Shown here in pieces: positions 27,245 to 38,452 of a stretch of 64,000 bases of DNA. The translations under genes and the position numbers were made by a program. The stretch's first letter is position 1. Each line of letters begins with the position of its first letter. This DNA is from an uncultured Pseudanabaenaceae cyanobacterium (GTDB lineage: Bacteria; Cyanobacteriota; Cyanobacteriia; Pseudanabaenales; Pseudanabaenaceae). The stretch spans positions 496,001-560,000 of the forward strand of contig CALGKB010000004.1 of NCBI GenBank assembly GCA_937927915.1, read 5' to 3'. The notes below the pieces were generated by a model, which saw only the letters and a list, made by a program, of their open reading frames with translations, was not told where the DNA came from and did not search any database.

Positions 27245-28215
27245 TAGTAGGTCTCCTTATACTTCTTAATTAAGAAAAATCCCACCAGATTCAAAGCCAA
27301 GGTGATAATTGCTAAAGTTAAACCCGCCGCAAATATGCTCTCGTACTCCAGTGAACCAAACTCAATATCCCCCAGAGATACCTGCACAATAAAGGCAGAA
27401 ATAGTCGCTGCCCCCTCCAAAGGATTCCAACTGTAAATTGCCTGCAGACCCCCCGCTACTGCCACGATCATTGTCTCTCCCACAGCGCGGGATACCCCCA
27501 GAATGTAAGCAGCTACAATACCAGAAAATGCCGCCGGCAAAACCACATTGATGGCCGTATTCAACCGAGTAGCCCCCAGAGCATAAGAACCCTCCCGCAT
27601 CTGATTTGGTACTGCCCGCATAGCATCCTCTGCAATGGAACTAATAATGGGAATGATTGCTATACCTATAACTATTCCTGCACTGAGACGATTAAACCCC
27701 GGAATGTCCTGGTTAAAAGACCTGATCAAGGGGGAGATTACATTCAAGGCAAAGTAACCAAACACAACTGAGGGCACTCCTGCTAACAACTCCAAAATGG
27801 GCTTCAATGCTTCCCTCACCGATGGGATGGCAAACTCACTCAGAAAAATTGCCACAGTAGTCCCGATCGGTATCGCCACAACCAAAGCAATAAAAGAAGT
27901 CAGGAGAGTGCTGGATAGAAGAGTTAAAATGCCGAAGTGCTTTTCTTCAAACAAAACCGTCCACTGGGGATTAACTAAGTTGAAGAAGTCAGCAAATATA
28001 TTGTCTATCCCTACTTCCTTCAGCTCTGGGTTAGTAAAAAACTTCCAGCTTTCTCCGACTAAAACCTCCATGATGCCTATGGTAACTAGCACGGAGGAAA
28101 CCGCAGCAATTGCTAGGAGAATTTGGATGATTCCTTCTCTGAACTCTCGAGCCTTGCGTTTTGCGAGAGCTTCCTTGGAAGTAACAGATAGGAGGAGATT
28201 AGTTGTGTCTGACAC
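27244..28215 (-). CDS. pstC: Phosphate ABC transporter permease PstC
   Basis: Inner-membrane permease of 323 residues, partner of PstA. Family segments are FFTNPELKEVG, PIGTTVAIFLSEFA, LELLAGVPSVVFGYFAL, the EAA loop MRAVPNQMREGSYALGATR and VSRAVGETMIVAVAGG. The start is GTG at 28215 with aggtagag upstream. A hairpin terminator separates it from pstS, so pstC and the genes after it are probably expressed by read-through at a lower level than pstS. Confidence 0.95.
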   Translation of the reverse strand: MSDTTNLLLSVTSKEALAKRKAREFREGIIQILLAIAAVSSVLVTIGIMEVLVGESWKFFTNPELKEVGIDNIFADFFNLVNPQWTVLFEEKHFGILTLLSSTLLTSFIALVVAIPIGTTVAIFLSEFAIPSVREALKPILELLAGVPSVVFGYFALNVISPLIRSFNQDIPGFNRLSAGIVIGIAIIPIISSIAEDAMRAVPNQMREGSYALGATRLNTAINVVLPAAFSGIVAAYILGVSRAVGETMIVAVAGGLQAIYSWNPLEGAATISAFIVQVSLGDIEFGSLEYESIFAAGLTLAIITLALNLVGFFLIKKYKETY

Positions 28216-28260
28216 GACTCTACCTAGATTAACTCTAAGTCCTTTATAGCGATAAACTAA

Positions 28261-28290
28261 TTAAAAAACAAGAGGGGGAATATCCCCCCA
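28261..28290 (-). terminator. Hairpin attenuator/terminator between pstS and pstC
   Basis: On the minus strand, g-rich bases 28084-proximal to the pstS stop pair as follows: 28088-28083 equivalents are 28288-28283 with 28279-28274, giving a 6-bp stem (gggggg side against ccccc side, loop of three) followed by tcttgtttttta. It starts a few bases after the pstS stop and lies well before pstC. The usual reason for such an element is to make more of the binding protein than of the membrane components. Prediction by eye; no energy was computed. Confidence 0.6.
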
Positions 28291-28294
28291 TAAA

Positions 28295-29293
28295 TTACTG
28301 CTTAGCTTCCCTGGCAATGATATCTTTTACTGTTGCCCCGATTTGTTGTTCACCACCAAATACAGTACCCACTTTCCGCTTGATAAATACGTTGTTGAGT
28401 ACAGCACTGTAATCAGCGGGACTCAGGGTCACCACATCTGCCTTCTTACCTAGGGCGGGAGCATTGCGCATGGTGAAAAGAACAAATTTGGTCACCTCAT
28501 CGCGGTTGGCTGCTTCCGCATTGACGTACCAAAACAGGGGACGGGAGAGAGGCTGGTAGGTACCATTCAATACATTTTCGTCCGTAGGTAATACAGGACG
28601 ATTGGTCTTGGGATTGACAATTGCCACTGCCTTCAGCTTGTCCTTGTTTTCGTCATAGTAGGATTTACCAAAGTATCCCAAACCACCCCGGTCACGGGCT
28701 ACACCCTGTACCAGTACGTTGTCGTCCTCACTGGCAGTGTAGTCACTCCGACTAGCTTTTGCTTTCCCAACGATCGCTTCCGTAAAGTAGTCAAAGGTAC
28801 CAGAGGCAGTACCAGCACCATAGAGACGCAGGGGCACATCAGGAAAGCCAGGACGCACATCCTTCCAGTTGTTGATCTTGGAACCAGGCTCCCAAATCCG
28901 CTTCAACTCTTCCACAGTCAAGCTAGTAGCCCAAGTATTTTGGGGATTAACTACCACTGTCAGACCGTCGAAGGCTACAGGCAGTTCAATGTACCTAATG
29001 CCGTTCTTGCTGCAGGCTTCCATTTCCCGCTTGGAAATGGGACGGGAAGCATTAGAGATGTCAGTTTCCCCATTGCAGAACTTGCGGAAACCAGCCCCAG
29101 TCCCAGATACACCCACCGTTACCCGCACACCAGGGTTTTGTTTTTGGAATTCTGCTGCAACTGCTTCCGAAAAGGGAAATACTGTACTAGAGCCATCCAT
29201 CTTAATTACTTGCTGTGCCATCACCTGGCTGGGAATCACAGAAGCTACTGCCAGGACAGAGGCTACTAACAATCCACGAGTGGAGAAGTTCAT
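28295..29293 (-). CDS. pstS: Phosphate ABC transporter substrate-binding protein PstS
   Basis: Periplasmic high-affinity phosphate-binding protein, 332 residues. An N-terminal signal peptide (LLVASVLAVASVIPSQVMAQ) is followed by the PstS opening IKMDGSSTVFPFSEAVAAEF. Phosphate-binding segments include GTGAGFRKFCNGETDISNASRP and GAGTASGTFDYFTEAI, where Ser, Thr and Asp side chains contact phosphate in homologues. It resembles the SphX/PstS type of cyanobacteria. First gene of the pst operon, preceded by a Pho box at 29366-29395 and followed by a hairpin. No phoU gene is present in the cluster. Confidence 0.95.
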   Translation of the reverse strand: MNFSTRGLLVASVLAVASVIPSQVMAQQVIKMDGSSTVFPFSEAVAAEFQKQNPGVRVTVGVSGTGAGFRKFCNGETDISNASRPISKREMEACSKNGIRYIELPVAFDGLTVVVNPQNTWATSLTVEELKRIWEPGSKINNWKDVRPGFPDVPLRLYGAGTASGTFDYFTEAIVGKAKASRSDYTASEDDNVLVQGVARDRGGLGYFGKSYYDENKDKLKAVAIVNPKTNRPVLPTDENVLNGTYQPLSRPLFWYVNAEAANRDEVTKFVLFTMRNAPALGKKADVVTLSPADYSAVLNNVFIKRKVGTVFGGEQQIGATVKDIIAREAKQ

Positions 29294-29365
29294 AGGTCTG
29301 AGTCTCTTGTTAGGTTGGACTACATATCCACCATAAGCTATGGCGACAACTAGAGCACTAAGAAA

Positions 29366-29395
29366 AGTTTAACCTCTAGTTAAGAGCAGGTTAAG
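29366..29395 (-). promoter_or_regulatory. Pho box (SphR/PhoB-type) upstream of pstS
   Basis: Read on the minus strand there are three 8-bp repeats spaced by exactly 3 bp: CTTAACCT (29388-29395), CTTAACTA (29377-29384) and GTTAAACT (29366-29373). This is the known cyanobacterial Pho box arrangement, PyTTAAPyPy(T/A) direct repeats with 3-bp spacers, bound by the response regulator SphR under phosphate starvation. It ends 72 bp before the pstS ATG and points toward pstS. The intergenic region continues to the divergent VOC gene at 29485. Confidence 0.85.
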
Positions 29396-29484
29396 ATAGC
29401 CGAACAGATGGCGTAGTTGCTGTTAAATTATGGCATATTCTATGGTCATATCAACAAAATTTGTTGGGTTAGGGGGGGATTTTG

Positions 29485-29880
29485 GTGAAGCTACATCATA
29501 TCGCTATTCGCACGAGGGATATTTGGCAGGCAATTGCATTTTATGAGGCTTTGGGCTTTGTGGTGGCGGAGAGATTTACGGCGGGGATGACGCTTGCCTG
29601 TTGGTTGGTGGGCAATGGTATGCGTTTAGAGCTAATGCAGATTCCTGTGCCGCAACCAGCGCCGGATTGTTTTTTTGATGAGCATTACACTGGTTATTAT
29701 CATCTCTCCTTTAGCGTGGCGGATGTGGAGGCGACCTTGCAATCCTTGGTAACCAAATTAGGGCGGGTGAAACTGTTACTGAGTCCGAGGGAACAGCAAA
29801 TTGGCGATCGGGTTTATAAAACGGCGTTTATTGCTGATATAGATGGCCTACCGATCGAGTTAATCCAGGAGGGAGGGTAA
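29485..29880 (+). CDS. VOC family protein (glyoxalase/bleomycin-resistance fold)
   Basis: A 131-residue single-domain protein of the vicinal-oxygen-chelate superfamily. The opening KLHHIAIRTRDIWQAIAFYE with its metal-site His, the middle GYYHLSFSVADVEA and the closing IADIDGLPIELIQE (last metal-site Glu) match the family's paired beta-alpha-beta modules. Substrate unknown; it could be lactoylglutathione lyase-like or methylmalonyl-CoA epimerase-like. GTG at 29485 is preferred over TTG at 29482 because a purine-rich aggggggga precedes it. It is divergent from pstS and sits just upstream of the initiator tRNA gene. Confidence 0.8.
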   Translation: MKLHHIAIRTRDIWQAIAFYEALGFVVAERFTAGMTLACWLVGNGMRLELMQIPVPQPAPDCFFDEHYTGYYHLSFSVADVEATLQSLVTKLGRVKLLLSPREQQIGDRVYKTAFIADIDGLPIELIQEGG

Positions 29881-29936
29881 GGAGAGAAAAATTTTTGTCC
29901 CAGGAGCAGATTTGTTTGCTATAATAGAGACCTCGC

Positions 29937-31721
<1,785 letters not shown>

Positions 31722-31745
31722 AGTCGCCCCCCTGGGGTGAGCTTC

Positions 31746-32057
31746 CTATTTCTTCTCGGAATCAGGCTGAATTTGTTCCGAAGGGTGGCACTCTTCTGCT
31801 GTAGGAATATCCGCTGGGTCAACATGGGTGCGGGGTACGGCAGAAATGCGCTTAGAAATACTGCCAATGCTGTCCAGTCTGACCATCTCCTCCCAGGCAC
31901 AGATTTCGTCCTCTTCTTCGGTCTCGTAGCGAATAGTTACCACATCCCCCTCAATGTCCAGAATCTTTGCCCGTTCCACTAAACGTCCCTGGTCCTTCAG
32001 ATAAATCCACACGTCACTTTTCGCTTCACACAGTTGGTAGATTTTCCGATGTAACAT
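31746..32057 (-). CDS. DUF6679 family cyanobacterial protein
   Basis: A 103-residue conserved cyanobacterial protein of unknown function. The opening MLHRKIYQLCEAKSDVWIYL and the body DVVTIRYETEEEDEICAWEE match the family, and the C-terminal 35 residues are polar and acidic. I place the start at ATG 32057 because the family begins there; a GTG at 32078 is in frame and would add seven residues. It lies 24 bp upstream of rqcH on the same strand, so they may be co-transcribed. No motif suggests an enzyme. Confidence 0.75.
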   Translation of the reverse strand: MLHRKIYQLCEAKSDVWIYLKDQGRLVERAKILDIEGDVVTIRYETEEEDEICAWEEMVRLDSIGSISKRISAVPRTHVDPADIPTAEECHPSEQIQPDSEKK

Positions 32058-32174
32058 CGCTTTTGCCTTTTCACTCACTTGTACCGATGCTCAGAGCAGG
32101 ACTTTGCTTGCCTGTGTCTCCTAACATTTATTTATTCTAATCCCTGTTTCCCCCTTCTGACTAGAGATGTTTGT

Positions 32175-33434
32175 TTATTTTAATTTCCCGCCTAGCCGTC
32201 TCTGGGCCTGTGCTAGGGCTTGGGCGGGCGTCTTTTGCCCCAGAAGGACTTGCTCGATCGCTCTCCCCAGACTCTCCGATAGCCGCGGGTAGGCATAGAT
32301 GAGGGGACGGCTTTTGCCCGCTGCCATTTGTCTTAGAAAGATGCCTAGGGCGGGGGTTTCCTGCAGGTATGCTTGATAACGGGGATGGCGCTGTGCCTTG
32401 AGGTTGACGGGGAGATAGCCTGTGCCAATTGCCCATTCCATTTGAAATTCCTCACTTAGGACATATTCCATAAACCGCCAGGCAAGTTTTTGCCGCTCCG
32501 CTGTGGTCTTGCACATAAATAGGTTTTCTCCCCCCACCACTGTGGCAGGGATTTGGTCGTAGGGTAGGGGCATGACCCCATAATCGATGCCTTTGCTGGC
32601 AATATAGCGCAGTGCCCAGGAGCCACTGATCTGCATTGCTACCCGCCCGCCCAAGAAGTTGTCCTCTTCGTAGCCCCGCTCTGGTTGGGAGAGGAGTGCC
32701 TGCCCTTTTTTAACGAAATTCTGCCAGAAGGTTAACGCTTTGATTGCTCCCTCATTATTCAACTGGGGTAGGAGGTCTGCTCCCGTACTCCACAAAAACG
32801 GTAGCCAGGTAAACACAGTAAATTCTCCCTTGCCTAGGGGTAGTAGGAGAGCATAACGATCGGTTTTGCCGTCCCCATTGGTGTCCTGAGTTAGTTTTGC
32901 CGCTACGGTTTCTAGTTCTTGCCAGGTGCGGGGTAATTGGGTAACGCCTGCTTCCCTAAATAGACTGGGACGATAGAAGAGGGCGACATTGTTAGTGGCA
33001 AAGGGGATAGACCACAGGTGCCCTTCTAGGAACATGGTCGATCGGAGGCTGGGGTCGAGGTCGGCGGCAACGGGGGAGTTGTTGAGGTACTCATCTAGGG
33101 GTTGGATGGCATCTAGTTCCACCAGTCTGCCTGTGATAGTGGGGTTATACCAGAGCAAGTCGGGGGGAGCGTTGCCCACTACTGCCGCTAAAATTTTGGG
33201 CATTTGCTGGTCGGGTTGCCCGACGTAGATGGCGTCAACAATTACTTCCTTTTGGGATTGGTTGAATTTGTCGACAAGGCGCTGCAGGATTTCCCGATTG
33301 CTAGGGGGATTGACCCCATGCCACAGGGTGATATGCACAGGGGAACTTTTGACTTGCCCACAGCCACTACACAAAAGCAGCAGAAAAAGGAGGGCAAGCC
33401 ATAGCCCAATCGGTTGAATTCTCTGTACAATCAT
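32175..33434 (-). CDS. Sugar ABC transporter substrate-binding lipoprotein
   Basis: Extracellular solute-binding protein family 1, 419 residues. The N-terminus is a lipoprotein signal with lipobox-like LLCSGC and Cys25 as the likely acylation site. The mature part opens with HITLWHGVNPPSNREILQRL and contains the two-lobed binding-protein features GKTDRYALLLPLGKGEF and GGRVAMQISGSWALRYIASK, typical of maltose/trehalose-type binders. No permease or ATPase gene is adjacent, so the membrane partners lie elsewhere. It is divergent from a SemiSWEET gene with only 8 bp between the start codons. Confidence 0.88.
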   Translation of the reverse strand: MIVQRIQPIGLWLALLFLLLLCSGCGQVKSSPVHITLWHGVNPPSNREILQRLVDKFNQSQKEVIVDAIYVGQPDQQMPKILAAVVGNAPPDLLWYNPTITGRLVELDAIQPLDEYLNNSPVAADLDPSLRSTMFLEGHLWSIPFATNNVALFYRPSLFREAGVTQLPRTWQELETVAAKLTQDTNGDGKTDRYALLLPLGKGEFTVFTWLPFLWSTGADLLPQLNNEGAIKALTFWQNFVKKGQALLSQPERGYEEDNFLGGRVAMQISGSWALRYIASKGIDYGVMPLPYDQIPATVVGGENLFMCKTTAERQKLAWRFMEYVLSEEFQMEWAIGTGYLPVNLKAQRHPRYQAYLQETPALGIFLRQMAAGKSRPLIYAYPRLSESLGRAIEQVLLGQKTPAQALAQAQRRLGGKLK

Positions 33435-33442
33435 GGCGGTTT

Positions 33443-33709
33443 ATGGGGTGCAGTATGGCATGGGTTGATATTTTGGGTTATGTGGCAGCCACCTTGACTA
33501 CTCTTTCTTTTTTACCCCAAGTGATCAAGGTTTGGCAGACCCGATCGACGAAGGATTTGTCTCTAACGACTTTAATTGCTTTGAATGTGGGCATTTTTTT
33601 GTGGTTGATCTACGGTTTGGTGCTGGGGGCAATGCCAGTGATTGTGGCTAACGGGGTAACTCTTATTCTCACTTTAACTATGCTTTTTTTTAAGCGTAAG
33701 TATGGCTAG
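33443..33709 (+). CDS. SemiSWEET-type sugar transporter (PQ-loop)
   Basis: An 84-88-residue membrane protein with three helices, the bacterial SemiSWEET size; it works as a dimer that carries mono- or disaccharides down their gradient. Signatures are the PQ motif in [20 protein letters not shown] and the conserved Asn region [15 protein letters not shown]. Start either at ATG 33443 or at ATG 33455 (MAWVDILGY), the latter closer to family length. It is divergent from the sugar-binding lipoprotein gene and overlaps the convergent purQ by 20 bp. Confidence 0.88.
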   Translation: MGCSMAWVDILGYVAATLTTLSFLPQVIKVWQTRSTKDLSLTTLIALNVGIFLWLIYGLVLGAMPVIVANGVTLILTLTMLFFKRKYG

Positions 33710-34358
33710 CAATTAAGCCAGTGAAAAGGGGGAGACCATCGGTACTGCCTAAGTCGGCATCGGCTGCCCGTTCTGGGTGGGGCATCATACCTAGGACATT
33801 TCCCTGTCTGTTACAAATGCCCGCAATATCCCCGAGGGAGCCGTTGGGATTGTCTGTATAGCGCCAGACTACCTGCTGATTTTCTTCCAGGTGTTGCAGG
33901 GTGTCCCTATCGGCATAATAGCAACCTTCGCCGTGGGCAATAGGCAGAGGGATGACTTGGTGCTGAGTATAGTTTTGTGTCCAAATTAGGTCATTTCTCT
34001 CTACCCGCACAGGCACCCGATCGCAGATGAAATGCAAGTTGCGATTGCGTACTAATGCCCCTGGCAGTAAGCCCACTTCCGTTAAAATCTGAAAGCCGTT
34101 GCAGATACCCAAGACATAGCCCCCTTTGTGGGCGTGCTCTACTACGGCACGCAGGATAGGAGCCGATCGGGCTAATGCCCCACAGCGTAGATAGTCCCCG
34201 TAGCTGAACCCCCCTGGTAGAATCACCACGTCCACCCCCTGCAGGTCAGTTTCCCGATGCCATAGATAAAAGGTGGGTTGCCCCAACAAGCCCTGGGTGA
34301 CCCAGGCTACATCCCGATCGCAGTTGGAACCAGGAAATACTACTACGCCAAATTTCAT
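33690..34358 (-). CDS. purQ: Phosphoribosylformylglycinamidine synthase subunit PurQ
   Basis: Class I glutamine amidotransferase subunit that supplies ammonia for step four of purine synthesis, acting with PurL and PurS. About 222 residues. The opening is [15 protein letters not shown], then [20 protein letters not shown], the nucleophile Cys in [13 protein letters not shown], and the His-Glu pair in [11 protein letters not shown] place the start at ATG 34358, where gggagg precedes and the family begins; the frame extends 17 codons further upstream without homology. The 3' end overlaps the SemiSWEET gene. Confidence 0.94.
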   Translation of the reverse strand: MKFGVVVFPGSNCDRDVAWVTQGLLGQPTFYLWHRETDLQGVDVVILPGGFSYGDYLRCGALARSAPILRAVVEHAHKGGYVLGICNGFQILTEVGLLPGALVRNRNLHFICDRVPVRVERNDLIWTQNYTQHQVIPLPIAHGEGCYYADRDTLQHLEENQQVVWRYTDNPNGSLGDIAGICNRQGNVLGMMPHPERAADADLGSTDGLPLFTGLIASHTYA

Positions 34359-34426
34359 GTTTTCCCTCCCGCTTTTCTGATGGAGTAAGTATATGCTGGA
34401 GTTAAACAATTGTTTAGTTTTTATCT

Positions 34427-34918
34427 ATGCCCCTATGTATTCGCCGCGCGCAGTATCTGGATACCTACGGCATCGGACAATTGTTGAGTCTGACTTTTTA
34501 TCCCTGGGCGCAGTGGTTTGCTCCTCTTATGGATTTGTTAGTAGCTTTAGATGTGCAAAGCCGCTTTAATGAAGCCAACAGTCACTATCTCTGTGTCATT
34601 GCTCTCTGGCAGGGACAGGTGGTGGGAACAGTGGAAATTACTGTGCGGACAATGGCGATCGGGCGTGTACCCTATTTATTTAATCTGGCAGTCCATCCCC
34701 GTTGGCGGGGGCAAGGTATTGGTACAAAATTACTACAAACCTGTGTAGAAATGATAGTTCCCTGGCACTTTCCCTACCTCTACCTCCATGTCCTAGCTAG
34801 TAATAAAATTGCCCAAAAATTATACTACCGATCGGGGTTTGAGTGCTGTCAGGTGGAAAAACGGTGGTTGCGTCCCGATCGTTTGCTACTTAGAAAATCC
34901 CTCTACTGCCCTCTATGA
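34427..34918 (+). CDS. GNAT family N-acetyltransferase
   Basis: A 163-residue acetyltransferase-fold protein. The acetyl-CoA-binding motif A reads LAVHPRWRGQGIGTKLLQTC, preceded by GQVVGTVEI and followed by YLHVLASNKIAQKLYYRSGF, the RimI-like motif B. The substrate, either a protein N-terminus or a small amine, is unknown. It is transcribed divergently from purQ with 68 bp between the starts. A 26-codon hydrophobic open frame begins in its stop codon (ATGA at 34915), but I do not consider that a confident gene. Confidence 0.85.
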   Translation: MPLCIRRAQYLDTYGIGQLLSLTFYPWAQWFAPLMDLLVALDVQSRFNEANSHYLCVIALWQGQVVGTVEITVRTMAIGRVPYLFNLAVHPRWRGQGIGTKLLQTCVEMIVPWHFPYLYLHVLASNKIAQKLYYRSGFECCQVEKRWLRPDRLLLRKSLYCPL

Positions 34919-35292
34919 TTATCATTCCCATTTGTTTTTTGTTTTTGCTGGCGCTTAGTTGCCATCTTTTCTCTTGCAATGTCAGGGTATTTTAACTTTG
35001 GATTAGGACCTGAATAGCTAGCAGTAGCGATATGAGAGCAACCAAAAACATGAGGCGGGCTTCTTGGCAAATAGAAAATCATGAATATGGGTGAAGACTA
35101 CATAGGGCAAACCAGGACACCCAGGGTTCAAGGAAAGCAGCCAGCCAAATTATGCCCCCAGTGGCACGCCACCCGTTGATGGGAAAGGGTAGCCAAAGGG
35201 TCTACATAGGTTAGAATTCTGCCCTCCCCGATCAATTTTTTAACAGGACAAAAGTCAAATAGTAGAATTAGTTTTGACGGGGGGAGTAAGCG
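34919..35292 (+). other. 374-bp region without a recognised gene
   Basis: The region between the GNAT and yraN genes has no protein gene I can support. At its left end a 26-codon frame (34915-34995) encodes a hydrophobic peptide beginning MIIIPICFLFLLAL, overlapping the GNAT stop; it has no ribosome site. The part from about 35090 to 35220 is less AT-rich and contains short inverted repeats such as gtggcacgccac, which could reflect a structured RNA. No tRNA, RNase P, tmRNA or SRP RNA core was recognised. The yraN promoter presumably lies at the right end. Confidence 0.35.
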
Positions 35293-35664
35293 GTGTCCGA
35301 TCGCAAACAGGTAGGGGACAAAGGGGAAAATCTGGTCAGGGATTACCTGGTCAGTCTCGGCTACACAATCCTAGCGCAGAAGTGGCGTTGTCTCTATGGG
35401 GAAGTGGACCTAATTGTTACAAAATCAGAATGGTTGGTCTTTGTCGAAGTAAAAACCCGATCGGTGCGCAACTGGGATAGCAATGGTCTATTAGCTATTT
35501 CGGCGGCAAAACAACAAAAGTTAGTCCTCACTGCTCAGACCTACTTGGCACAGCATCCTGCCTTAGCGCAATCCCTGCGCTTTGATGTGGCTTTGGTGCA
35601 ACACGATCGCTATCACTACCGCCTGGTGGACTACCTAGTTCATGCCTTTACTGTCGAGACCTGA
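35293..35664 (+). CDS. YraN/UPF0102 family endonuclease-like protein
   Basis: A 123-residue protein of the UPF0102 family, which has a Holliday-junction-resolvase-like PD-(D/E)XK fold. The opening RKQVGDKGENLVRDYLVSLG carries the conserved Glu, EVDLIVTKSEWLVFVEVKTR holds the Asp and ExK catalytic signature, and AKQQKLVLTAQTYL is the late helix. The biological role of the family is unsettled. Start is GTG at 35293 with gggggag upstream. It stands alone between the gene-free region and the TerB/DUF697 gene. Confidence 0.9.
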   Translation: MSDRKQVGDKGENLVRDYLVSLGYTILAQKWRCLYGEVDLIVTKSEWLVFVEVKTRSVRNWDSNGLLAISAAKQQKLVLTAQTYLAQHPALAQSLRFDVALVQHDRYHYRLVDYLVHAFTVET

Positions 35665-35735
35665 AATTTTCCTAAATTTTGGGGGGAGAGGGACTGGTTG
35701 TCGTTATAGTGCTGCCAGAAGAGGGGAGGTAAACT

Positions 35736-36695
35736 ATGGCAACGATCAACCAGGAAGAAATCATTGCTAGCATTCAATTACTAGTCCACATGGCAAAGGC
35801 AGACGGCAAACTGTTGACAGAGGAACGGGAAGGTTTGGTGCAGTCTGTGGAAGGGCTTTCCCTGCCAGAGGGATTTAACATCGATCGCTTTTTAGAAGAA
35901 GACCCCCCCCTAGAAGAAATTCTCAAAAAAATTACCAGTGAAACTGCTAGGGAAGCAGCCTACCAAGCGGCATACTTGATGGCACATATCGACGGCAATT
36001 GCTGTCCTGCGGAACAAAGACTCCTCGATCGGATTGCCTCGGAGTTTGCGGGCTTCCAACCCTTTGGCTACCAAGCATGGCTAGAAAGTTTGGAGAAGCG
36101 GGCGAACCGATCGGATTTGTCTGCCCAGATGCGCCGCATCACTGACACAAACCAACGCCAGTTAGAAGTAGAACGATTAATTACAGATGCCTGTTTCTTT
36201 GCTGCTGTGTTTGGGGCATTTCCTATCCCTGGGGTGGCAATCCTTCTCGATTTGTTGATTTACTGGAATCAGTTGAGTTTGGTACAGGCGATCGGGGAGA
36301 AGTGGGGTTACACCGCTGCCAATGAAGACCTCCAAAAAGCCCTGTTTGGTAGTTGGGCATTAACGGGAGCCAGAATTGCCTTTAGTAATGTAGCCAAATT
36401 AGTCCCGATCGTGGGGGCAGTGACAGGGGCAGCCGCTGCCTATGCTACCACTTGGGCGATCGGTAAAGCCGCCAATCAGTACTATTCCCAGGGGGGCAAG
36501 ATGGACAAGTTCCAACTGCAGGAAGCCTTCAAACAGGCAAAACGGGAAGGGGAAGCCCGCTACCAACAACAGGCAGACACAATCAGCGCCCGCCAAAAAG
36601 AACTGCAACCGCAAATTGAGCAACTGACCCAAGCCCTGCGAGCAGGCAAGATTTCCCTGGAGGAATATCGCGAGCGCCTAGGTGACCTGCGCTAG
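35736..36695 (+). CDS. TerB-like / DUF697 membrane protein with C-terminal SHOCT motif
   Basis: A 319-residue protein in three parts. Residues 1-125 look TerB-like (helical, IQLLVHMAKADGKLLTEERE and AYLMAHIDGNCCPAEQRLLD). Residues about 140-250 are a DUF697-type hydrophobic region with two membrane-active segments (FFAAVFGAFPIPGVAILLDL and VPIVGAVTGAAAAYATTWAI). The end is a charged coiled region with a SHOCT-like motif (ALRAGKISLEEYRERLGDL). The combination suggests a membrane-stress or envelope role, but no function is established. A strong ribosome site (ggggaggtaa) precedes ATG 35736. Confidence 0.72.
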   Translation: MATINQEEIIASIQLLVHMAKADGKLLTEEREGLVQSVEGLSLPEGFNIDRFLEEDPPLEEILKKITSETAREAAYQAAYLMAHIDGNCCPAEQRLLDRIASEFAGFQPFGYQAWLESLEKRANRSDLSAQMRRITDTNQRQLEVERLITDACFFAAVFGAFPIPGVAILLDLLIYWNQLSLVQAIGEKWGYTAANEDLQKALFGSWALTGARIAFSNVAKLVPIVGAVTGAAAAYATTWAIGKAANQYYSQGGKMDKFQLQEAFKQAKREGEARYQQQADTISARQKELQPQIEQLTQALRAGKISLEEYRERLGDLR

Positions 36696-36732
36696 TGTCC
36701 TGGTTAAAGTTTTGTTAAACCTTCAGAAATAG

Positions 36733-38430
<1,698 letters not shown>

Positions 38431-38452
38431 GTTTGGACAAGGAGGAACATTC

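Noticed and set aside
34915-34995. 26-codon hydrophobic frame overlapping the GNAT stop codon.
   Set aside because: Too short, with no ribosome site or recognised similarity; noted only in the gap description.
35118-35150. Stretch with cagg...aagcagcc recalls the core of bacterial SRP (4.5S) RNA.
   Set aside because: The GGAA tetraloop and the flanking pairing of SRP domain IV are missing, so the likeness is superficial.
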